NCBI GenBank assembly: GCA_020850015.1
Contig: JADZFF010000064.1
Span: 1 to 44,955, forward strand
From: Bdellovibrionales bacterium
GTDB taxonomy: Bacteria > Bdellovibrionota > UBA1018 > JADZFF01
Reading direction: 5' to 3'
DNA: 44,955 bases
Shown: positions 39,412-44,955 of the stretch, piece by piece
Layout: each line of letters opens with the position of its first letter
Numbering within the stretch: the first letter of the stretch is position 1
Notes under the pieces: generated by a model
The model's database searches: none
What the model was told of the DNA's origin: nothing
The model's input: the letters and a program-made list of their open reading frames with translations, nothing else
Program-made: the position numbers and the translations under genes

Positions 39412-39430
39412 GAGTTCGACTTTTTATAGT

Positions 39431-39450
39431 AGACCATTTTAGTCCATTTC
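39431..39450. repeat. Tandem 10-bp direct repeat AGACCATTTT/AGTCCATTTC
   Basis: Two copies matching at 8 of 10 positions lie head to tail at one helical turn, in the AT-rich divergent region between the UbiA gene and the aminotransferase-reductase operon, just upstream of the plus-strand promoter candidates. This layout suits an activator that binds tandem half-sites on one DNA face. Confidence 0.4.
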
Positions 39451-39453
39451 TTC

Positions 39454-39482
39454 TTGCCGAATATAACGCAAAGTGTCATAAC
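39454..39482 (+). promoter_or_regulatory. Candidate promoter of the aminotransferase-reductase operon
   Basis: TTGCCG (39454-39459), 17 nt, CATAAC (39477-39482), predicted start about 5 nt before the ATG at 39494. An alternative -10 is TATAAC (39462-39467), giving a 20-nt leader. No Shine-Dalgarno sequence is visible in either case. Confidence 0.4.
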
Positions 39483-39493
39483 TCTCGACTGGC

Positions 39494-42196
39494 ATGGAGT
39501 CCCTCATCCAGCAAAATCAGGAGTCCCTCGCGGCCCTCCCTCCCCGACCGTCCTTGCACGAGCTGGGGCGCCGTTACGGCAAGAGCTCCCTCGTGGATCT
39601 GCTCCAGCTTCTGGGCCTGGACCGCGTGTACCATCGCGCCGAGGCCGACCAGATCTTCTACCGGACACCTGACGGAGAAGAACGCGCCGTTTGGGACTTC
39701 CTGGGCGGTTATGGCTCCACGATCCTGGGGCACCATCCCCCGGAAGTCCGCGGCGTGCTCCGCCGCGCGCTCGACGATGGCGTGCCCGTGCACGCGCAGG
39801 CCTCGCTTCGCGCCGGGGCCCAGGAGCTGGGGCTCGCGCTGAACCAGCTCATCGCCTCGGACCGCTCCGACCCCCTGACGCCGCCGCCCCGATACCATGC
39901 GCACCTGCTCAATACGGGCACCGAAGCCGTGGAGGCCGCGCTCAAACACGCCCTCATGGAGTGGAGCGAGCGGCGGGCCCGGCTTCTCCTGCGCCTGGAG
40001 CGCGAGCGCAACCGAGCGCTCGGAGCCACCGAAGGCGCGTCGGAGCGCGCGCGCATGGCTGAGCGGCTGATCGAGGCCGTGCAGAACGCCGAGCCCACGA
40101 TCCTCGCGATGGAGGGATCTTTCCATGGCAAGACGGCGGGCTCGCTCGCCGTCACCGCCAACTCGGCCTACTCGGCCATGTACCACTCGCGCGCCGCACG
40201 CACGGAGTTCCTGCCCTGGAACGCCGACGCCGCGCTCGTTCGGAGCGCCTTCGACCGCTTTCTCGTCGCCGCCACGGACGAGCTCTCGTTTTCCAGCCTC
40301 GCCGCCGTGATTTTCGAGCCCGTGCAGGGCGAAGGTGGCGTGCGCCCCATGAATCCGGCCTTCGCGTGCGAGCTCGCACGCAATGCTGGTCTTCAGGGCG
40401 TGCCCCTCATCGCCGACGAGATTCAGAGCGGTCTCTACCGCACGGGCCGCGCGCTCGCCTCCCACGGCCTGGGCCTCACACCGGATTACGTGACCCTCGG
40501 GAAAAGCCTCGGCGGAGGATATGCGAAGGTATCGGCCTTCCTCGTACGCTCCGAACGATACGTACCCGAGTTCGGCCTCCTCCACAGCTCCACCTTCGCG
40601 GAAGACGAGCCCAGCTCCCTGGCCGCGCTCGAAACCGTGCGCACCCTGGCCTCCATGCCTCGAACGCTCACGGACCGTGCCCAGCGCTTCGAAGGCCGCA
40701 TGCGGGAAGGCTTCGCGGGGATCATGCAGCGCCATCCCGGAGTGATCCGCGAGGTTCGGGGCCGCGGGTTCCTTCTGGGCGTGGAGTTCGCAGCCGAAGA
40801 GGGCCTCTCGAGCGTGCTCGTGCGCGACATGCTCGCGAGCACGGGGTACCTGGGCTACGTCTTCGCGAGCTACCTCCTGGAGCGCCACGGCATACGCGTC
40901 GCCGCGACCCTGAGTCAGGGCAATACGCTGCGCATCGAACCCTCGGCCTTCGTTCCGGATGAGGCGGTGGACGCCTGCCTCAAGGCCTTCGAGGAGCTCG
41001 CCACCCTCGTCCACACCCGCCGCTTCCTGGCGCTCACGGCCCACCTCTGGCCCGACGCTTCGCGCAGCCCGGCGCTCGCCACTTCGCCGCTGGCCTCGCT
41101 GCCCGCCCCAAGCCGGATCCACGGCAAGACCGGACTCCGAAAAGTGACCTTTCTCTCGCACCTCATCGACTCCGAGCACCTCTGCGCCCTCGACCCTCTC
41201 TTCGGCGCCCTGAGCGCGGCCGACCGGACGCATTTCCTCGAGCAGGTCGGCCCGCTCGTGCGCCCGCAGATCTACTACGAGCAGATCGTGGAGGGCTCGA
41301 ACGGCGAGCGCGTGCAGCTTCAGCTCATGGGCATCGCCATCGGAAGCTCCTTTTTCGAGAAGTGCCTCCGCTCCGGCGACCGCACCGCGCTCCGGAAGGT
41401 CCAGGAAGGCGTGATCCGCGCCATGCGCGAGGAGGGCGCCACCCACCTGGGTCTGGGCCAGTACACGAGCATCGTCTCGGACAACGGACTCCTGCTCTCG
41501 CTCGATCGCCAGTGGAACGTCACCACGGGCAACAGTCTCACCGCGGGCTTCGCGCTGCGCTCCCTGGAGCAGGCGCTGGAGCGCCGAGGCCGCCGCTTGG
41601 ACGACTGCCGCGTCGGGATCGTGGGCGTGGCCGGAAACATCTGCAACACCCTGGCTCAGCTCGTGGCGGACCGGGCCTCGGCCCTCACCGTCGTGCACCG
41701 CGAGTCGCTCAAGGTGAGCCCGAAGTTCCAGCGCGCCGTGGCCGAAGTCGTGAAGAACTCCCGGCTGAGCCTCGACGCCATCCACGCCACCTCGGATCTC
41801 GCCGACCTCAATGCCTGCGACGCGGTAATCCTGGGCACCAACAGTTCGCGCCAGCTTCTCCTTCCCGAGCACCTCAAGAACGGCGCCGTGGTGCTCGATA
41901 TCTCCGTGCCCTCCAACATCCACCCCTCGGTGTTCGAGCTGCGTCCCGACGTGGACTGCTTCCAGGGCGGCTACGCCCGCATGCCGCTCGGCCAGAAGCT
42001 CGGCTCGCGTTTCGTGCCGATCGCGGAAGGGGAGATTTTCGCCTGCATGGCCGAGACCCTGGCCACGGCGCTCGACGGGCATCAGGGGCGGCTCTCTTTC
42101 GGGCCGCTCAGCAAGGCGAGCGTGCTCGACGCGCTCGCAATGGCCGACCGGGTTGGCATCGGCCTGGGCTCCCTGAAACGCACGGCGGCCATCTGA
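39494..42196 (+). CDS. Fusion: class-III aminotransferase + acyl-ACP reductase-like domain
   Basis: A 900-aa two-domain enzyme. Residues of about 45-500 are a fold-type I, class-III (omega) aminotransferase: LNTGTEAVEAALKHA, EGSFHGKTAGSL, FEPVQGEGG, LIADEIQSGLYRTG (PLP Asp) and TLGKSLGGG with the PLP lysine at 337. Residues of about 545-900 resemble cyanobacterial long-chain acyl-ACP reductase (AAR): FLSHLIDSEHL, VRPQIYYEQIV, GLGQYTSIVSDN, VTTGNSLTAGFAL, the Rossmann segment VGIVGVAGNICNTLAQLV, and GEIFACMAETLATAL. That last segment keeps the Cys (851) matching the acyl-carrying Cys of AAR. Inferred reaction: acyl thioester to aldehyde with NADPH, then transamination to a primary amine, as in the PigE/TamH bifunctional enzymes, which use a different reductase. 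The next gene starts 7 nt on. Confidence 0.85.
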   Translation: MESLIQQNQESLAALPPRPSLHELGRRYGKSSLVDLLQLLGLDRVYHRAEADQIFYRTPDGEERAVWDFLGGYGSTILGHHPPEVRGVLRRALDDGVPVHAQASLRAGAQELGLALNQLIASDRSDPLTPPPRYHAHLLNTGTEAVEAALKHALMEWSERRARLLLRLERERNRALGATEGASERARMAERLIEAVQNAEPTILAMEGSFHGKTAGSLAVTANSAYSAMYHSRAARTEFLPWNADAALVRSAFDRFLVAATDELSFSSLAAVIFEPVQGEGGVRPMNPAFACELARNAGLQGVPLIADEIQSGLYRTGRALASHGLGLTPDYVTLGKSLGGGYAKVSAFLVRSERYVPEFGLLHSSTFAEDEPSSLAALETVRTLASMPRTLTDRAQRFEGRMREGFAGIMQRHPGVIREVRGRGFLLGVEFAAEEGLSSVLVRDMLASTGYLGYVFASYLLERHGIRVAATLSQGNTLRIEPSAFVPDEAVDACLKAFEELATLVHTRRFLALTAHLWPDASRSPALATSPLASLPAPSRIHGKTGLRKVTFLSHLIDSEHLCALDPLFGALSAADRTHFLEQVGPLVRPQIYYEQIVEGSNGERVQLQLMGIAIGSSFFEKCLRSGDRTALRKVQEGVIRAMREEGATHLGLGQYTSIVSDNGLLLSLDRQWNVTTGNSLTAGFALRSLEQALERRGRRLDDCRVGIVGVAGNICNTLAQLVADRASALTVVHRESLKVSPKFQRAVAEVVKNSRLSLDAIHATSDLADLNACDAVILGTNSSRQLLLPEHLKNGAVVLDISVPSNIHPSVFELRPDVDCFQGGYARMPLGQKLGSRFVPIAEGEIFACMAETLATALDGHQGRLSFGPLSKASVLDALAMADRVGIGLGSLKRTAAI

Positions 42197-42203
42197 GGAC
42201 GCG

Positions 42204-44711
42204 ATGAGCAACGGAAATCAAGCACTCATGCATCTTGGATCCAGCGACTTCCGCGAGGCGGAGGCCGGAGGCAAGGCCGCGCCCCTGCATCTCCTGGCGC
42301 GGGCCGGGTTCCCGGTGCCCCCGGGATTCGTCGTGCCTTCCGTGCTCGCGCTCGACTCGCTCTCGGAGTCCGAGCTCGCCGAGGCGATCCAGGCGATCGG
42401 CGGATTCCCCGTGGCCGTGCGCTCGAGCGGGCTGCTTGAGGATCTGGGCGACGCGAGCTTCGCCGGCCAGTACGCGACCTTTCTCGAGGTCTCGGATCTC
42501 GCCGAGCTTCGCCGCAAGATCGCGCTCTGCCGCCTCTCGGGCTCGAGCCCCCAGGTGCAGGCCTACCTGAGGCGCCGCGGGCTCGCCCCCGAAGCCGCCC
42601 GGGTGTCCGTGCTCGTGCAACGGATGGTCCCCGCCTCCGTTGCCGGCGTGGCTTTCACCCTCCACCCCCTGAACGGGCGGGAGGAGCACGCCCTCGTGGA
42701 GCTGTGCCGAGGCCTCGGCGAGCGCCTCGTTTCCGGCCTCACTGACCCCACGCGAATCACCTTGGACCTTCGCGACGCCTCCGTCGTGGAGCGCAGCCCG
42801 GGCGCCGAGGACGCCGCGCTTTCGCCGGAGGTCCGCGAGGAGCTCCGCCGAAGGCTTCTTGAGCTTCAGGCTCGCGCCGGCCGCCCCCAGGACGTGGAGT
42901 TCGCGGTGGACGCGGAGGATCGGCTCTGGCTGCTCCAGTCCCGCCCGATCACGGTGTTCCGTTGGCGCGACGAACCCGACGAGTACACGAACGCCGACCT
43001 CAAGGACGGTGGCGTCTCCGCGCGCGTCTGCACTCCGATGATGTACGCGCTCTACCGCGACGCCTTCCAGGAAGCCATGCCCGCCTATGCCGAGGCCGTG
43101 CGCCTGCTCCCTCGTTCGCGCGCGCGCGTGAACCGCGACATCCCCTGGATTCGGTCCTTCTATGGACGCGTATACTGGAACGCCTCGGCCGCGAAGCGGC
43201 TGATGGCCTCCATCCCGGGCTTCGACGAACAGCGATTCGACCAGGACCTGGGAATCCAGAAGAGCTACGGCCCCCAGGGACCGCTGCGGGTGCCCACCAC
43301 GGCGGCCACCATCCTTCCGGCGATTCCCGTCGCGATCGCCCTGGCCCGGCACTACGAGCGGCACCTCGTCCACACCCGCCGCTTCCGCGCCGAGTTTCCC
43401 GCCGCCGAATCGCTTTTCCTGCATCGTGCCTCCGAGTTCGCGCGCGTGCCCGACGCCGACTTCTGGGCCCAGCTCCAGGAGTGCCTGAACTGGCAGCACC
43501 ACGCGGAGGTCACGTACTTCACGACGATCTTCGCCAACACCAACGCGCAGAGCGACTTCAAGACCCTCGTGGCGAAGATCGACCACGCCACCGGAGGTGT
43601 CACTTCCGTCATCCGCCTCATGGGCGGGCTCGAGGGCGTGAGCCACCTGAACGTCCAACGCGATCTGCCCCCGCTCCTGGCCCTGGCCCGTACCGAGGGC
43701 ACAGCGAGCGAGCCCTACCGCCGCGCGCTCGCGGCCTTCCTGGCCTCGCACCACTATCACGCCAACGCCGAGCTCGATCTGCTCTGCCCCCGCTGGGGCG
43801 AGGACCCCTCGATCGTGACGGCGATGGTGGAACGCCTCCTGCGCTCGGGCGCGGCACCGGCCGATCCGGATGCCTCGGCCCGCGCGCAGGCCCGCGCCTT
43901 CCGCGAGGAGCGCGACGCGGTCCGTGAACGCCTCCGCGAAGCGGGTTGGGCGACGCGGCTCCGATTCCTCTCCTCCTTCGAATCGGCACTCGCGCGCATG
44001 CGCGAGTACCTGGCCGCTCGCGAGGAGATGCGCGACTGCTCGTCGCGCGCCTACCGCGTCATGCGGCTTTACCTCCTCGAGGCGGGGACGCGCCTTGCCC
44101 GCAGCCAGTGGGTGGAGGACTCGAACGACGTTTTCTTCATGGACACGGCGGAGCTCCGCGAATGCGCGAGCACCACGCCCAACCTCGATGCCCTGCGCGC
44201 CCGGATCGGCTACCGTCGGCTCATGTTCCTGGGTCTCAGCGAGCTGAGCCCGCCGAACGAGTTCGGCTCGGGCGTGCTTCAGCAGAGCGTGGAAAGCGCG
44301 CGCCTCGTGGGCGCCGGAGGCGAGACCCTGCTTCAGGGGCTGGGCTGCAGCCCAGGCGTCGTGGAGGGCCCCGTGCGCGTGCTCGCCGAGCTCTCGCACT
44401 CCGGCGAGCTCAGGGAGGGCGAGATCCTCGTGACGCGCTTCACGGATCCAGGCTGGACGCCCGTGCTCGGACTCGTGCGCGGGATCATCACCGAGGTGGG
44501 CGGGCTGCTCTCGCACGCCGCCGTGATCGGGCGTGAATACGGCATCCCAGCGGTCCTGAATCTGCCGGGCGCCACGCAAACCCTCCGCACTGGCATGCGA
44601 GTGCGGCTCGACGGCAACTCGGGCCGGGTGACGCTGCTGAATGAAGCCGATGCGGCGCCACTCCGCCCGAACGCGATTCCCTCCGGCGCGGAATCCTCCC
44701 TGCCCCTATAA
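42204..44711 (+). CDS. PEP-synthase-like phosphotransferase/ligase (ATP-grasp + phosphohistidine domain)
   Basis: An 835-aa protein. The N-terminal ATP-grasp (PPDK/PEP synthase type) shows AGGKAAPLHLLARAGFPVPP, VAVRSSGLLEDLGDASFAGQ and LWLLQSRPITV. A long middle domain (about 265-680) does not match the PEP-binding barrel. The C-terminal swivelling domain has GLLSHAAVIGREYGIPAV with the phospho-His at 771. This ATP-grasp/substrate domain/His layout and length are those of rifampin phosphotransferase and of the prodigiosin/tambjamine condensing enzymes PigC/TamQ, not of PEP synthase proper. So it probably activates a small molecule or lipid with ATP. GAGGA lies 4 nt before the ATG. It directly follows the aminotransferase-reductase gene and should act on its product or on a partner of it. 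Confidence 0.85.
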   Translation: MSNGNQALMHLGSSDFREAEAGGKAAPLHLLARAGFPVPPGFVVPSVLALDSLSESELAEAIQAIGGFPVAVRSSGLLEDLGDASFAGQYATFLEVSDLAELRRKIALCRLSGSSPQVQAYLRRRGLAPEAARVSVLVQRMVPASVAGVAFTLHPLNGREEHALVELCRGLGERLVSGLTDPTRITLDLRDASVVERSPGAEDAALSPEVREELRRRLLELQARAGRPQDVEFAVDAEDRLWLLQSRPITVFRWRDEPDEYTNADLKDGGVSARVCTPMMYALYRDAFQEAMPAYAEAVRLLPRSRARVNRDIPWIRSFYGRVYWNASAAKRLMASIPGFDEQRFDQDLGIQKSYGPQGPLRVPTTAATILPAIPVAIALARHYERHLVHTRRFRAEFPAAESLFLHRASEFARVPDADFWAQLQECLNWQHHAEVTYFTTIFANTNAQSDFKTLVAKIDHATGGVTSVIRLMGGLEGVSHLNVQRDLPPLLALARTEGTASEPYRRALAAFLASHHYHANAELDLLCPRWGEDPSIVTAMVERLLRSGAAPADPDASARAQARAFREERDAVRERLREAGWATRLRFLSSFESALARMREYLAAREEMRDCSSRAYRVMRLYLLEAGTRLARSQWVEDSNDVFFMDTAELRECASTTPNLDALRARIGYRRLMFLGLSELSPPNEFGSGVLQQSVESARLVGAGGETLLQGLGCSPGVVEGPVRVLAELSHSGELREGEILVTRFTDPGWTPVLGLVRGIITEVGGLLSHAAVIGREYGIPAVLNLPGATQTLRTGMRVRLDGNSGRVTLLNEADAAPLRPNAIPSGAESSLPL

Positions 44712-44712
44712 T
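44707..44712 (+). promoter_or_regulatory. Consensus -10 box directly before the CarS-like gene
   Basis: TATAAT, a perfect consensus, is followed by GCCCTC and ATG at 44719, the 6-nt leaderless spacing. It contains the TAA stop of the upstream gene. No -35 match was seen at 17 nt, so it may be a secondary internal promoter; part of the match is forced by the stop codon. Confidence 0.4.
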
Positions 44713-44718
44713 GCCCTC

Positions 44719-44955
44719 ATGAGTTCCGCTCTCCTCGATGCCCTCTGGCTGAGCCTTCCCCTCGTGATCGGAGGAGGACTTCATATGATGGTGGTGCGCG
44801 GGGACCTTTTTCCGGCCCTTCGCCGCCCGCTTCACGTGCCCACCTTCGGCGCGCACAAGACCTGGCGCGGTTTCGCGGTGATGATCGCGGCCACCGTACC
44901 TGGAGTCTGGATCAGCGCGGCTTTGGACGCGCCTCTCTTTCCGGAAAGCCCGGCC
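44719..44955 (+). CDS. CarS-like CDP-lipid synthase (3' partial)
   Basis: Only 79 residues are visible before the window ends. ALWLSLPLVIGGGLHMMVV is a first membrane helix, and HVPTFGAHKTWRGF matches the F-G-x-x-KTWRG motif of the CarS/DUF46 family, followed by a second helix (VMIAATVPGVWISAAL). CarS of archaea makes CDP-archaeol from CTP and a dialkyl-glycerol phosphate; bacterial homologues probably activate other lipid phosphates or alcohols. It begins 7 nt after the PEP-synthase-like gene, so it is probably its partner, with a possible extra leaderless start. Confidence 0.75.
   Translation, partial: MSSALLDALWLSLPLVIGGGLHMMVVRGDLFPALRRPLHVPTFGAHKTWRGFAVMIAATVPGVWISAALDAPLFPESPA

Noticed and set aside
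39398-39430. TTGACT with TATAGT as a plus-strand promoter
   Set aside because: The spacer is 21 nt, too long for a usual sigma-70 promoter.
39476-42211. 911-aa open frame antisense to the aminotransferase-reductase gene
   Set aside because: Its product is Arg/Glu/His/Gly-rich with no domain, and the sense strand encodes clear enzymes. Long antisense frames are expected from GC-rich third positions.
42108-44579. 823-aa open frame antisense to the PEP-synthase-like gene
   Set aside because: A mirror of codon bias; no recognisable motif and no promoter.
42204-44711. Annotation as PEP synthase (ppsA)
   Set aside because: The PEP-binding barrel is missing, the domain order (His domain last) is that of RPH/PigC-type proteins, and the context is not central metabolism.

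Overview
The window is compact, GC-rich (about two thirds G+C by eye) bacterial chromosome. Lnt, an outer-membrane barrel C-terminus, several lipoboxes and Tat/Sec signals mark a Gram-negative. The many secreted RCC1/BNR propeller proteins and zincins, with an HD-GYP protein, a PilZ protein and a secreted subtilase, suggest a Bdellovibrionota- or Myxococcota-like lineage. This placement is inference; nothing here fixes the species. No insertion sequence, prophage, integrase or CRISPR array was seen. Long open frames antisense to the real genes are GC-skew shadows.

Layout. 1-900: end of an outer-membrane barrel gene, a tRNA-Leu(GAG) on the minus strand, and a bL32-like ribosomal protein gene with a terminator. 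1.0-5.9 kb: two translationally coupled propeller lipoproteins. 5.9-9.9 kb: an AzgA-type purine permease, a PhoX phosphatase and, convergent, GMP reductase (purine and phosphate salvage). 9.9-19.3 kb: secreted proteins of unknown function, a histidine phosphatase, a HExxH protein, a subtilase, apolipoprotein N-acyltransferase and two cysteine-containing exported proteins. 19.4-24 kb: a Zn-finger protein divergent from a two-gene operon ending in a coiled-coil/Hsp20 fusion, with a 30-bp palindrome between them, then a YdjM-like membrane protein and a small protein. 24.3-30.3 kb: HD-GYP protein, lipoprotein zincin, a minus-strand operon from glpX to a GNAT, and an operon of cobalamin adenosyltransferase, SRPBCC-like and PilZ proteins. 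30.4-33.8 kb: a FtsX/MacB-type permease without ATPase, and trmO. 33.7-38.3 kb: secreted zincin, lipid kinase, phosphatidylserine decarboxylase, secreted metzincin.

38.4-44.96 kb is the most interesting part. A UbiA prenyltransferase is divergent from an operon encoding (i) a 900-aa fusion of a class-III aminotransferase to a domain resembling cyanobacterial acyl-ACP reductase, (ii) an 835-aa PEP-synthase-like protein (ATP-grasp plus phosphohistidine domain, the layout of rifampin phosphotransferase and of the PigC/TamQ condensing enzymes), and (iii) a CarS-like CDP-lipid synthase cut by the window end. Read together they suggest reduction of an acyl thioester to an aldehyde, amination to an alkylamine, then ATP-dependent phosphorylation or condensation and possibly CDP activation: a candidate undescribed amino-lipid or alkylamine pathway.

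A second theme is regulatory. Many genes that head transcription units lack a leader: a TAnnnT-type -10 box lies exactly 6-7 nt before the start codon (lnt, UbiA, secreted zincin, Zn-finger gene, HD-GYP, glpX, CarS-like gene and others), several with a TTGnnn box 17-18 nt upstream. Genes inside operons and a few others carry Shine-Dalgarno sequences. Leaderless transcription therefore seems common in this organism.
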